From positions 39,837,192 through 39,901,191 of the forward strand of contig CM055099.1 of the NCBI GenBank assembly GCA_029204225.1: a stretch of 64,000 bases of DNA, written 5' to 3'. The notes under the pieces are model-generated. The model was not told the origin of the DNA and ran no database searches. It worked only from the letters and a program-made list of their open reading frames with translations. Both the position numbers and the translations under genes were made by a program. Source of the stretch: Diphasiastrum complanatum. Taxonomy: Eukaryota > Streptophyta > Lycopodiopsida > Lycopodiales > Lycopodiaceae. Below are positions 23,326 to 34,022 of the stretch, piece by piece. Numbering within the stretch: the stretch's first letter is position 1; each line of letters begins with the position of its first letter.

Positions 23326-25539
23326 CTAGGACTCTAGATATTTCGTTTGGTCGTCCAGGTTGAGCTCCTTGAGCTCTGCATCGGCACTTAGATTCACCTT
23401 TGATGTAGAAATTGCAGACAATGTTGGCTCCATTTGACCTCGCGTCAGCTGGTTTGTCACTGTTGGATGTCCTTCGTTAAAGAAGTGAGCTTTCGCTTGG
23501 TCACACAAGGTGAGCTCCTTGAGCTCTGCATCGGCACTTGAATTCACCTTTGATGTAGAGACTATAGGCAATGTTGGCTCCATTTGTTCCCGTGTCAGCT
23601 GGTCTGTCACTGTTGGCTGTCCTTCGTTAAATAGGTGAATGAGATTGGGAGGAATGGTTGGCTCAGGTTCATTTGTGTCGTTCTTTTCTAGTTGGTCCCC
23701 TGGCACAGCTCTGACGACACAAGGTCTCCTGCCATTATATAATAACACAAGGTTAATCCCTTTTGCCAAGAAGGCCACCACATGTTCGTTAAACCAGCTT
23801 AATCCCAAAATAGCGTCGAAGGCATCCATCTTCAAGATTGTGAATGTTAGTCGATTCTTTCAGGCACCCAGAGAGATTGGTAAGTTGGTTGTCAATCTAC
23901 AAGTGGTCATTGTACCTTTCGCGGTCTCCACACAAATAGGAGTCACATTTTCTTCACATTGGATGTCCAATTTTCCTGTCAGTTTTTCTGACAAGTAGTT
24001 ATGTGACGCCCCCAGGTCTACCATGAAGTAAATGATCCTGTCTTGAATACAGCCTTTCAGGTACAATAACTTGGATCCTCTCGCAGGAGTCGCCATAAGA
24101 TGTTCACGATATGCCGCAAGTGCCCCTATCTGTTGCAAGGCATTCAGGTCAGACTCCGTCAAATCCGTTTTTGGGTCCTCTTCGTCATCTTGTTCACCAT
24201 CTTCTTGATCAAATGCCTCTCTCTCCATCCTATCAAATCCTTCAATGGCCGCCATGATTTGCTTATTCAATGGTTTGGGGCATGACCTCCAAGAGTGACC
24301 TTGCTGATGACAGTTGAAGCAACGCATGGAACTGCCCACTGTTGGTGAGCTGTTGCTGTGACTAGCTGAAGGTCCAACATTGTTTCTTCTCTGGAACATG
24401 TTCCCTCCATTGTTGCCTTGGTTGCCAAACCCTGTTTTTGTTGGGAATTTGTTCACGCTACTCGAGGCTTGGTTGCCATTTGGAGCTAAGTCCCCCCTTG
24501 AAAAGAAGCTCGGACTCGGTCTGGATCCACTAAATACTCTTGTTGAGGTTGTGGGAGCAGCTGGTGCCAATGTGCTCTCATAATCACAAACCATTTCAGC
24601 CGCTCGAATAGTTGAATTGAAATCATGGGGCATGTAGCTGTCTATCGCACGCCGGGTCAAAGATTGCATTCCAGACAATAGGTAATGAGTTTTGTCCGCC
24701 TCGGACATATCTTCAATAATCCATACACTCTGTTTGAATTTATTGAGGTACTCTTGCAATGACCCTTTCTGTTTGAGCCCCGATAATTTTGTCCTCAATC
24801 TCATGTGTGAATCCTTCGGTATGAACTCCTCTCGTAACGCGGCTTTGAATGCGTCCCATGTTTGAAAATGCATTCCTGCCATCCAGTACCAATTTGTAGT
24901 GTAGCCCTCAAAATATGCTAATGCCAAGTCAGTTCTTTCTTCCTCAAGAGTGTTCATCAGACGGAAGTAATGGTCCATGTGAAACAACCAATCTTCCACA
25001 ACTCGAATGTCACGCTCTCCTTTGAAAGTAGGTGGTGCTTTCACTTTGGCAGTCTTCCTTGGGCCCTCCGTGTTTCGCGCTCGTGGTTCTCTTGGTATCA
25101 GTGGAGGAGGCGCCACTGCATTCCCCCTAGTTGCTTCCAACTCTTCAAACCTGGCTTCGAGCTGTGTTAGCCCGTCTCTCATCTCTCTAGCAAGGTTAAA
25201 TTGAGTAAGATTCATGGTTCGCAAGGATGTTTGCCATTCTTTCCTTTCGGTTTCTCTATCCTTTGTCACCTCGCTAAGCATAGTCATCATTGCGCTTGAT
25301 AAGTATTGCCGCATCTTCACTTCAAAGAGGTCCTGTTGCACCTCTGGCAAGGGTTCATGTCTTGGTGTAGGTTCAGAAGGGCCACCCATCTCTTCTTGGA
25401 GAGGCGCCACTGTGGAGTGCATACGCTCTTTCTTTCTCGACTTGGACCTGGTGCCATCTCGATGCATGCGAGAGCTGTATTCTCGAGCCAGCTCTTCTCC
25501 GTCCGTCAATGCTCGTAACTCTTCAAGATGGTCCTCCAT
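23326..25539 (-). CDS. TR-GAG gag-protease polyprotein with one in-frame TGA
   Basis: A 738-codon frame, broken only by a TGA at 23860-23862 (TGG in the copy at 55.7 kb). Parts of the 559-aa first section: basic N-terminus (1-40); coiled-coil-like 65-135; Retrotrans_gag capsid 180-300 (VEDWLFHMDHYF, FKAALREEFIP, LSGLKQKGSLQEYLNKF); Asn/Ser/Gly linker; CCHC knuckle C407-C410-H415-C420; retropepsin-like domain from about 490 with D508-L-G-A-S where D-T/S-G is expected. After the TGA come the protease C-terminal strands (AILGLSWF) and two ~52-aa repeats ending NLDDQTKYLES. Gag packages RNA. The protease is probably inactive. Confidence 0.85.
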
Positions 25540-26351
25540 TATAGTCAGAGGTGTACTTCCAACAGATTATCGCCTCAATCCTTTTTATATTTGAAGCTCT
25601 CCCTTCTGTCGGCCGGGCCCCATAGCTCTCTTTTCTTCTTTATTAATTCAGCTTCAATGAAAATATCCCTTCCTCAAACTTAGCACGCCCACATCACCTG
25701 AGAGCCAAGTAGGAACCAGGTCATTTGTGTCCAAGCAAGCACTCCACAAACGAACATACCAACCAAAGCAAACATAGAGGATCCCTCTCAAGCCACACTC
25801 CCCTTGAGACCGGACGTAGGACCTTTGCCTAACCGCGCCCACACAAATCTATCACAGAATTAGCCCACGGGAAAACATCCATCCAAACATCCATGCTTTC
25901 ACCATTAAGCAGCACATTGCCTCAGTCACGCCCCACCACTTTTTGGTCGATAGCCCTTATAGCTAAACGATCGGCAGCTATCCCGCACCGGCAGCTAACC
26001 ACCCGTGCTTTACACTCGAATTCGAGCAGCATGTATCAATGGTTAACCCGTACAGTTCAAATATGTCACCCCACACCCCACAAGGCACAGACCGTGCTTT
26101 CACCAACCTAATGGCAGCACATTGCCTCATCTGTCCTACGTGCAAACGGCGCCAGGCCTGAACCGCGGAAACTGACCGTGCTTACACCTCGAGGGCAACA
26201 CTTTGACTCATCAAGTCCCCCGTTCTGCCGACCACCCCGATTGTGGACGCACCCGTGCTTACACTGTGGGCAGCACCTTGCGCAATGGTTGTCCTGACAA
26301 ATCCCAAAACGTGGCCATCCCTGTGAGACTTGCGTAGCTGACCGGCTAGTC
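25540..26351 (-). other. Untranslated leader of TR-GAG
   Basis: About 810 bp between PBS and gag with no coding frame of note. Its PBS-proximal half carries five hairpin units, listed separately. The same half is about 85-90% similar to 51,960-52,501 in another element, although the LTRs and the rest of the internal regions differ. Confidence 0.75.
25893..26276 (-). ncRNA. Array of five leader hairpins (GTGCT ... AGCAC)
   Basis: On the plus strand, GTGCT (or ATGCT) is followed 12-18 bases later by AGCAC/AGCAT/AACAC at 25893-25915, 26005-26032, 26094-26120, 26178-26201 and 26255-26276. Each pair can form a 4-5 bp stem in the minus-strand transcript; one pair uses a G-U. Several loops contain inner palindromes such as CTCGAATTCGAG and CCTCGAGG. 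Spacing is 77-112 bp. The position just after the PBS suggests a packaging or dimerisation element. That role is inference. Confidence 0.5.
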
Positions 26352-26364
26352 GGCTCTGATACCA
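26352..26364 (-). promoter_or_regulatory. PBS of TR-GAG (initiator tRNA-Met type)
   Basis: The minus strand reads TGGTATCAGAGCC two bases after the 5' LTR end (26367). This PBS is typical of plant Copia but also occurs in some Gypsy elements. Here it accompanies a Gypsy-type gag. Confidence 0.9.
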
Positions 26365-26366
26365 CA

Positions 26367-27286
26367 TGTTGCGCCGGCGCCTCAAAGGGCGCTGGGACTT
26401 GAGCGGTTTCCCCAACACGCGCTTAAGTCTAACATTTATCCATCATGCACTTACGTAAAAGCCAACTCAGAAATGTAACAAGCTTAACCATTCAGACTTA
26501 AGAAAACTAGAATCCCAACCAACCCGAAAGCCAACTCAGAATCTGTCCCCAAAAGGTAACCAAAGGCAGAGACAAGACACACATGAAACCCAAGGCATAG
26601 TGGTCGCCAAACTGACCAATTGGCATAGCGGCAAGCCCCATGTCGATGACAGGGACCCTTAGGCACCAGCGACGCAAAAAGGTTGTAGTAAGGGTCCTTC
26701 CACTTGGACCAGTCCCGGAGGCGAAACCGAAATGGTAATCATCCCCAAGGATCAACTTTATTAGATTTGGAAGAGGTTACATTCATACATAGACTGACCG
26801 GTCTCGGGGCCACCAACACATGCTGGGCATTGTGCCTGGCTCGTGCTGGTAGAGGGAGCTGAGACCTGGCGACTGGATTCCTGGCGCTGGTTGAGCTGCC
26901 CAAGTTTCTGTCTGCTGGACTCCCCCTATAGTTTTGCTGTGATTCGGCGCACCCCCTCTAGTTTGAAACATAGTGCTTTCTGGTAAAGCACCCTTTTTAG
27001 GACTTAGTTTTTATTTTGCTGATTAAGCTTGGCAAGTCTGGCAGAATCAGTCTGGCTCCCGGACATGGGTCCTGGGAGCCGTCCCGGCGGTCGAATCAAC
27101 TTGCTTTCCTGACTAGGCCATGACTCAAGCTCCATATCTAGCTCATGACTTTGTGACTACTTGACTGGCTCACCACAGGTCGCAGGCTCAGTCCTTGACG
27201 TTCTAACTTGCTCTGGGACCTTAGAGAGTGTCACCCCTTTGAGTCTTACAGGGCACGCTGGGTGCACCCGAGTCAGCTTTACAACA
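26367..27286 (-). mobile_element. 5' LTR of the TR-GAG element
   Basis: 920 bp, same ends as the 3' copy (TGTTGTAAAGC ... GGCGCAACA). Promoter-like ACTATAGGGGG lies at about 26926-26936 and AATAAAG at about 26760-26766. CTAGC follows at 27287. Confidence 0.9.
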
Positions 27287-27563
27287 CTAGCTTTGGGGTC
27301 TTTTTCTCATTACGTGGAACATTATTTGCGAAAGCTCCATTTAAGTGAGCTCTTTCATTGGATGATTCGGCAGCATGGAATTGTGGTCGTTTGTATGGAG
27401 CTTCATAACGCGTAGGTTCCCATCTGTCGAATGGGTTTGTGGATGGCTCTTGGACTTGGGATTTCATCCTAGAATACATGTTATATCGAGCTTGTTCGGT
27501 AGATGGGGAGAGCATCTCTGGTGGATAGTCCTCTGTAGTATTCGTATCGTTAGGGCAATCCAT
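27287..27563 (-). pseudogene. Element E gag, N-terminal part before the TR-GAG insertion
   Basis: The minus frame from 27563 (MDCPNDTNTTEDYPPEML) is hydrophilic, with SRMKSQVQEPSTNPFDRWEP, and runs to the CTAGC duplication. There it would continue in frame into the capsid block at 21717-22033 if the insertion were absent. The continuity of frame confirms that the insertion is clean. Confidence 0.65.
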
Positions 27564-27774
27564 GACAACTCGTAGAGTGTCGTAGGATTGTGGAAATAAA
27601 CTCGTGCACTCTGGTTACGGTGGATACGGTTGTCGGAATGCGGTTGTTGTGGTCTGTTACGGGTTGATTTCGGTTTGGGATGGTCGATGGAGGTCGTTGA
27701 AGGCCATAGACCGTAATATTGTAGTCTACTACGGTTTGTGACGGTCAAGGACGGATGTGCATCGGTCGGAACTG
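27564..27774 (-). other. Leader of E, GG/ACGGT-rich
   Basis: Short repeats of ACGGT and CGGTTG. A 94-aa minus frame (27464-27748) overlaps but has no family feature. It may be gag N-terminus or leader. Confidence 0.3.
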
Positions 27775-28365
27775 GAGTGAGGCTCCGGCTCTGGTTGAAA
27801 TTTGACAGGGGTACGGCTCCAGTTGAGACTGAAAGTAGGCCGTCGGTTCAGAGGTGACTGTGGCCTCCGGTTGAGATTTGAGCATAGTGCTCCGGTTGAG
27901 ATTTGAGAAGAGTGCTCCGGTCAAGATCTGAGCAGAGTGCTCCGGTCGAGATCTGAGGAGAGTTCTTCGGTTGAGATCTGAGCGAAATGCTTCGGTCGAG
28001 ATCTGAACAGAGTGCTTCGGTCGAGATTGGAGTGAACACTCCGATTGAGATGTGAGTGAAATGCTCCGGTTGAGATGTGATGGCAGTGCTCTGGTCGAGT
28101 TTTTTTTACTGAGCACTCCGGTTGAGATGCGAGCGGAATGCTCCGGTTGAGAATTGAAGGCAGTGCTCCGATCGAGTTTTTTACTGAGCACTCCATTTGA
28201 GGTGCGGAAGAAATGCTTCAGTTGAGAATTGATGGCAGTGCTCTGGTCGAGTTTGGATTGAGCACTCCGGTTGAAATTTGGACTGAAGGGTCCAGTTGAG
28301 ATGTGATGGTTTCCTTCGGTCGAGATGTCAAAGAGATGTTCGTTCTAAATGTTGAGTTATGACTC
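27775..28365 (-). repeat. Tandem leader repeats of E (about 24-27 bp unit)
   Basis: On the minus strand, units of the form TCTCAACCGGAGCACTC and TCTCGACCGGAGC recur about twenty times with variation. The unit is near a multiple of three, so a minus-strand frame (27745-28191, 148 aa) stays open with a repeated Ser-Gln/Arg-Pro-Glu-His pattern. The same word makes up the array at 42.07-42.54 kb. Confidence 0.8.
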
Positions 28366-28660
28366 CGTTCGAGTTTTGAACGATTAGCGGTGGTTGAGGT
28401 GTAACTCAGAACATGTTAGGATCATGGAGTTGTGATTCGGTCGAGAGGTATGAGTTAGTGGTCCGGTCTAGACTTGAGTTGTGGAGCTCGTCATGGTGAG
28501 GATTGTGAGACTTCGGTTGAGAAACGAGCAAGACTTCAGTCAAGAGTGAAGTGATGAGCTCGGCAATGAATGTGTAGGAGATCTCAAACGATGGTGTCGC
28601 AACACAGGAGATTGAGATATGGCTTGGTTGAGCGTGTGTGTGCTTGTGGAACGACGCCAA
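28366..28660 (-). promoter_or_regulatory. PBS (28643-28660) and first leader segment of E
   Basis: Directly after the LTR end (28662) the minus strand reads TTGGCGTCGTTCCACAAG, close to the TGGCGCCGTT-type PBS of Gypsy C. The next 280 bp are non-coding and already contain scattered TCTCAACCGAAG words. Confidence 0.65.
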
Positions 28661-28661
28661 A

Positions 28662-29197
28662 TGTTCACAGATTCACTGAATCTGTGAACACGTTTTTTTC
28701 TCTTTTTTGTTGCTTATCTCTCTTGGATTACTTTTGTTGTTATGGTTCTTTGTGATTACTCTTCTTATTAGAACGGTTACAGAGTAGAAGCAATGTTCAA
28801 GGATGCATTATGTATTTTCCAACCTGTCAGTGGGTAACTCAAATCTGATACTCATCTACATGCATACACTAGCCATGCAACCATCTACAGCTCAAGCATA
28901 TCAACGTTCAGCACAGGGAGCGATCCTACTACTAACTACTGAATCAAAGAACAATCAAGAACTAGATTAGCTACTGAAACTAAAACAAGATTCAAGAAAC
29001 AAGAAACAAGATTCCTAGCAGCATTTAACAATCTAAGAATCAAGAAACACACATTACTTGATGCCTAGATTATCCAAGAACATCAAGAACTAGAATGTCA
29101 AGACTATGCAAGATTTACACCACATTTCTAGCCTCTATAGTTTACTTGAATGCTGATTTCTACAATATTCCACAAGCAAGAACTGAAGCTAATCCAC
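28662..29197 (-). mobile_element. Element E 5' LTR, second half (inverted)
   Basis: Reverse complement of 46701-47236. On the minus strand it begins with GTGGA (plus 29193-29197 TCCAC), matching the GTGGA at the end of the first half, and ends in a 29-bp perfect palindrome at the LTR terminus (28662-28690). Directly beyond lies the PBS. Its orientation is opposite to the first half at 20.5 kb. Confidence 0.8.
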
Positions 29198-30029
29198 TGT
29201 GAAAAATGCAAAAATAAGCTTGGTAGAGGCCAAAAATCTTGTATATAGATAAACACACATGTGTGGAGCCTATTACCATGTGTGAAACTAGTGTACTTGT
29301 CATGTACCATAATCATATAGGATGTACATATGATTTAATTCAAGTTCTAGTGGCTAAAAAGGCCAAAAACTAGTTTTCTAGACATATGACACATGGCATC
29401 AATCTATTGATTGCATGAGCCACATCCTTTGGTTAGATGTCATATCCCATGTGTAGAGGACAGCTCACACATGTGGAATAAGCTGAAGTAGGTGAATTTG
29501 GAGTTCTAGAAGATTTCCAAGTAGATCTCCATATAGAAGGAAAATAGACCAAAAGTTCTCAAAATAGAAGGTTTTGTCCAAGTGTCAGTTTTGCATGATG
29601 AATCATCATATGACAAAGCACCTTCACACATGTGGGATCAGAGGGATGATCAGTACCATGAGCTCCCACTTATTGTATATATAGAGCCACATTTGGCCAT
29701 AATCAATGTGAGACACCAATCTTGGTTTTGGAAGCAATTTTGAGTGATTCTTTCCATTTGTCTACATTTGTTTTGATTGTTTTGAGGTTCTATCAATGTG
29801 TACTTGATTTTCAGGTTGGAGTCCGTACTCAGACAATGTTTCACATGTGTGAAACCATAAAGTACACTTACCTTCAATTAATGATTTTCCTTGTTAGGAT
29901 TTTGTGTCTAGAATTGATCTAGATTGATCTTAATCTGAAGTAGATTGATAGATCAAGTAATTTGACAACCAATCCCTCTTGAGGATCAGATTAGGATCCA
30001 CTCTTGGTCCTTTTTGTACTTTTTGCACA
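29198..30029 (+). mobile_element. 5' LTR of the small Copia (832 bp)
   Basis: TGTGAAAAATGC ... TTTTTGCACA. TATATATA box at about 29675-29683. Contains CACACATGTGTGG (about 29264), CCATGTGTGAAA and TTCACATGTGTGAA (about 29840). The last of these corresponds to a TTCACACGTGTGAA in the other LTR. Confidence 0.9.
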
Positions 30030-30042
30030 TGGTATCAGATCC
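30030..30042 (+). promoter_or_regulatory. PBS of the small Copia
   Basis: TGGTATCAGATCC directly after the LTR. One base differs from the usual TGGTATCAGAGCC. Confidence 0.9.
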
Positions 30043-30604
30043 TAGTACAAGAGGTTTTGTTGAAATTGATAGGGTTAATCCAAATCAAAGCCAAAATTAG
30101 CAGTTTTTTGGAAACTAGTCAAATTTTGTGTAGCGAGTTGGATTTGATAGCTATCCTCAAAATTTTTGGTCCAGATCTTGTTGTGGGCTGTAGGTTTCCT
30201 TTTCACACGTGTGAGACCGTACAGCTCCAGTTTTGACTAAGAAATTTCAAAAAAGTGTAGAATTTGACTCACATACCTAGTTTGAGTGATTTTTTTGTGG
30301 AAAATCAAGCATTTTCTATAGACAATCTAATCCCTTGATTAGTTCTTGGATTAGATCAGCCAAGAAATTAAATTTGAAGCTTGAATTAGGTGCATTAATT
30401 GACTATCTCTGATTTTTTGAGTGCGTGTTGAAGTTGAGAGAGATTTTGCTAAAAATCATAGATTAAGGAGCGATATGCAAGGTGAGAGGATGAAATCCAT
30501 TGTACCATCACTCTAGATTTGTTCAAGAGTGATAGGGTCAAGTTTAGAAGCATCAATTTGCTAGAAAACATCCTTGGATCTGTCGAAACCTTTGAGAGTT
30601 TCTA

Positions 30605-31558
30605 GTGCATATAGACCATCTATGCAAATCTTTTGTAGAATTTGACATAGATTGGCTTAAATTGAGAGTTCTAAAAAAGAGATTGAGATCCAAGTCACAT
30701 TCTTCAAACCTACTCAATTTGTTTCGTTCAAATGTGCCAAGGATTGAGGAGGAGAATCCTTCTCAAGGTTCAAGTGTGCCAAGGATTGAGGAGGAGAGAC
30801 CTTCTCAAATTGTGATTCCAAAAATAAACTCAAGAAATATGGTTGAGTCTATGTGGCTCACATTTCAAGGGAAAGAGGAGCATATCTCATGTGGTATACA
30901 TCACATACTTACTTCTCTTATGTCATTTGATAAATCAATTTGCTTTAGTGAGATCATTGCATCTCAAAATTGGAGTAAAGCCATACTAGTTGAGTATGAA
31001 GTCTCTCTTGAGAACATAGATGATGTTCTTAAAAGGTTGAAATTTATTTTAAATCAATTAGAAAGCAGATGGTTATCTCATCAAATGTATGCCCTTGAGT
31101 CATGTAAGAGCAAAAGTGATTTGTTCACACGTAGTTTGAAAATTTGTATTGAGGCAAGTTGTAAACTCTTTATGAGAGTAAGTGAATCATCTTCTAAATA
31201 CACTTATCTTCATAATGAAGTATTTAGCCTCCTTGGATCTGAGATTAGCATGGTAAACAAGCATGAAGATATGATGCAAACACTTTGTTATTATAGCATG
31301 CATAGTCTTGCCAATTTGGATAAGTCTGATTCTCTAGATCATGGTAACATGATGTTAGATCTTTGTGATCCTAATAAGTCAAGAAGAAATCTTTATTTTC
31401 TCATGGAGGAGGATGCACATGAAGAAGGAGAAAGCCTCAAAGTCAAGCATCTACATGAAATTTTGAAGGAATCAATTTCAAAGATGCTAGGATGGTGCAA
31501 AGCTCTCAAGTTCATCAAAGATGTCAACATCAAAGAAGCAATATCATGGATATGGTGA
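30605..31558 (+). CDS. 317-aa ORF, Copia linker joined to an unknown C-terminal region
   Basis: The only long frame of the element, about 575 bp after the PBS. The N-terminal 65 residues are basic, with a VPRIEEE...SQ unit repeated twice. Residues about 79-135 (ESMWLTFQGKEEH, ASQNWSKAILVEYEVSLEN) align with the segment between integrase and RT of the large Copia (EPSRLTYQGKG, NSKEWYKAMLDEYDALIEN). The remaining about 180 residues are helical-looking, with several Cys and no RT motif, and I do not recognise them. It is intact despite lacking all catalytic domains. It may be a gag substitute or a chance remnant. Confidence 0.55.
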   Translation: MHIDHLCKSFVEFDIDWLKLRVLKKRLRSKSHSSNLLNLFRSNVPRIEEENPSQGSSVPRIEEERPSQIVIPKINSRNMVESMWLTFQGKEEHISCGIHHILTSLMSFDKSICFSEIIASQNWSKAILVEYEVSLENIDDVLKRLKFILNQLESRWLSHQMYALESCKSKSDLFTRSLKICIEASCKLFMRVSESSSKYTYLHNEVFSLLGSEISMVNKHEDMMQTLCYYSMHSLANLDKSDSLDHGNMMLDLCDPNKSRRNLYFLMEEDAHEEGESLKVKHLHEILKESISKMLGWCKALKFIKDVNIKEAISWIW

Positions 31559-31695
31559 TTTCAGATCAACATCAAGCTCATTGGCTAATCTTCACACCTT
31601 TTGAACTAGCAAAGACCAATTCAGCCCATGGATTCAAGTTCAAGATCATCATGTTTTCCATCAAGCTAAAGTTACCAAGCTAGATTTTTGAGGAG

Positions 31696-31805
31696 TGTGA
31701 AAAATGCAAAAATAAGCTTGGTAGAGGCCAAAAATCTTGTATATAGATAAACACACATGTGTGGAGCATGTTCCCACGTGTGAAACTAGTGTACTTGTCA
31801 TGTAC
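31696..31805 (+). mobile_element. Start of the small Copia 3' LTR, truncated
   Basis: Matches 29198-29307 with a few changes after a polypurine tract (31686-31695). It stops at CATGTAC exactly where the LTR of the next Copia begins (31806). Confidence 0.8.
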
Positions 31806-32502
31806 TGTGAAATTAATGTACTTTAGGACCATAAATGGATCTACAAAAGATCCACAAGAGTGATTGGATGCTTGCTTAACAATCTATCAAAAAACTAGAC
31901 ACAAAAAAGTTGATCTAGATTGGCAATTTGACAAACAACAAGCATTAACAATCAAAAGCATTGATCAACATTGAAATCCGAGCCCACACATGTGTACTAC
32001 AGGCAGTAGTACGGCCTTCAACCTGAGAAACAAGTAGAAATTGGTTTGGTTTCATTTGGATCACAAAAACTCAATGTACATAGTGAACTAGCTTGAGATT
32101 GCCAATGAGCTCCAAAAATTTTCTATCTTCTCACTATGGAGAGAGGGAATACATAGCAAATTCGACTTCCTTCTTGAATTTAGGTGGATTTCCAGCATGT
32201 AATAAGGAAGTTAACTCACTCTCCTTGACCTAAAATGAAACCCTAGTCTATTTCCTAGACTTATGCTTGGTAGGTAGCTAGTTGGTCAAATTTTCACCTT
32301 AAACTTAGGTGTAGGTCCTATAAAGTAGGGATGACCACCAAATAGACATGACCAACTCTTTTGAATTGACCTAACCTACATTAGGATGGGTTTCCCACGT
32401 GGCATCATGGCCTCACATGTGTGGGACCCACTTGTGTACACAATTTACACTATTCTACATGGTTTTTGATCAAGCTAGATTTGCCAATTTTTGGCAATTC
32501 TT
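31806..32502 (-). mobile_element. 3' LTR of the chimeric Copia (697 bp)
   Basis: Minus strand TGTGAAGAATTGCC ... CATTAATTTCACA, preceded by TTTGAGGAG (32503-32511) as polypurine tract. Contains CACACATGTGTAC and CTCACATGTGTGGG words. No second copy is visible. Confidence 0.75.
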
Positions 32503-32709
32503 CACACTCCTCAAATTTAGCTTGATCTATCTACAACTCTCTTGATAGATGAATGAAAGCTTTTAGAAGTGTCTAAAAAATCCAGCTACAAACAAGGAAC
32601 TTTTGAGACTCCAATAGAGAATGATGTCCATGAAGGATCTTTCACCACCTCTTAGAGGATCCCCTACAAGATGTTCCATAAATGTGTCTACATGTAGCAC
32701 ACTTCAAAA

Positions 32710-33326
32710 CTAAACATCATGCCAAGCCATGGATTCCAAGGCATTTTGTGCACTTGAAGATACATCAATTAAAATATTAAGTGCATAAATAATGTTGCCA
32801 AAAACAACTTGTCTTGCTTGATCCATATGATTGAGCCTAGATGGCTCCATCTTGATACTAAAGGTTCTTCTTGGAGTCCTCGGGTCTTGAGCTTGCTCCT
32901 CCACTTGACTTGACTCCAAACCATCAATGAATTGAATAAGGTGTTGATCCAAAGGTGCTTCTTCAAATTTACAAATCTTCCACTCTTGAAAAATCACATT
33001 TCCACCATTGACAAATTCTTTGGTTGAAAACAAGTAGATTCTACAATCTCTACTTGAAGAGCAAAACACTACCATTATTCCTATCATTGAAATAGGATAA
33101 TCTTTGGTCCTTACATTGGAATGATCATGCACAAAGCATGTGGACACAAAGATTTTTAAAGCAAATGATGTCTCATCTTTTATGACTCTATTCAAACTAT
33201 TACAAAAAAAGTTATCCAATGAAATTGCTTTATCAACAATAAATGCAGATTTCAAAGCATCCCATTTCATTGTCTTGTCATACAAAGTAATAAACACCAT
33301 GAATCTTAAAGGTAAGAAACAAGTCA
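32710..33326 (-). CDS. Chimeric Copia ORF, part after the insertion (integrase tail and linker)
   Basis: The frame continues from 39485-40227 across the large Copia insertion; 4-bp GTCA lies on each side. It shows a diverged integrase C-terminus (IMVVFCSSSRDCRIYLFSTKEF, in part, then NVIFQEW) and the Pro/Arg linker (TPRRTFSIKMEPSRLNH). It ends at SMAWHDV, level with the SKEW motif before RT. So the polyprotein stops just where RT would start. The frame is open although the protein is very divergent. Confidence 0.6.
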
Positions 33327-34008
33327 TGTAAAAATAACAGCAAATAAGGATCCTAAAACACTTGAAATGATGAGGGAAACAATAGATTATGATTTCATAA
33401 GATTAGCACAAGTTGAACCATCAAAATCCATCAAAAATCTATGCTTGAACCTCACTAAATGGCCCAAATCCTTGAAGAAGGCTTCACACGTGTGAAAGTA
33501 CGGCCTCCCACAGTCTGAGTACTGTACACCAGACCTACATTCAATCCTATAATCATTAGTAATCACAAGTACTCAAACAATTATGAACATAGAGAGCAAT
33601 TGCACCATTATGAGAGAAAAAACATGAAATTGCTTGATTGATTTTGGTGAGATATCATCACCTATATATACATGATCCATCACGGTTTTGGGCAGGTATG
33701 AGTAGCCCTAAACCTATCCCTAATGCTAATTTTGGTGGATCTTTCATCCCTACCAAGTTAGGGTTGGAATCTTGGAGATCCCTCAACAATGCAAAAATTA
33801 CCAAAAATAGCTCCTATTTTTTCTCCCTTGTATCTAAGCATAATTTGGACTCATTCCAAAGGTTATAACACTTAGGTCTACTTGAGAACATCCTTATGAA
33901 TGGAATCCTATGCTATTTGGCACGTGTGACAAGCCACATCATGACCATCTAACTATTTACAAGTCATATGACCAAAACTAGTCAAGCTAGAATTGTGAAT
34001 TTTTAACA
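33327..34008 (-). mobile_element. Copia D copy 1, 3' LTR (682 bp)
   Basis: Minus strand TGTTAAAAATTCAC ... GTTATTTTTACA. TATATATA box at 33663-33670 (minus). Contains TTCACACGTGTGAA (about 33482-33495). The polypurine tract AGTGAGGAGGAG lies at 34009-34020. Confidence 0.92.
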
Positions 34009-34022
34009 CTCCTCCTCACTAT

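Larger units (their letters stand above)
22039..27286 (-). mobile_element. Complete TR-GAG-type element (gag-protease only), 5,248 bp
   Basis: It has two 920-bp LTRs (22039-22958 and 26367-27286, about 96% identical by eye), a PBS, a leader, one gag-protease frame, a polypurine tract and a perfect 5-bp target duplication CTAGC (22034-22038 and 27287-27291). There is no RT, RNase H or integrase. This is the structure described as TR-GAG (terminal-repeat retrotransposon with gag). It would need polymerase and integrase from another element. It inserted into the gag of element E. Confidence 0.9.
29198..31805 (+). mobile_element. Small non-autonomous Copia (2.6 kb visible)
   Basis: 5' LTR 29198-30029, PBS 30030, one ORF, polypurine tract TTTTGAGGAG, and the first 110 bp of the 3' LTR (31696-31805). 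The rest of the 3' LTR is at 21082-21592 in reverse. GTGGA duplications lie at 21077-21081 (forward) and 29193-29197 (reverse). It lacks protease, integrase core and RT. Confidence 0.8.

Noticed and set aside
25214-25594. 126-aa plus-strand ORF
   Set aside because: Antisense shadow of the TR-GAG gag.
27745-28196. CRISPR-like array because of short regular repeats
   Set aside because: Repeats are degenerate, without unique spacers of constant length, and lie in a plant LTR element leader.
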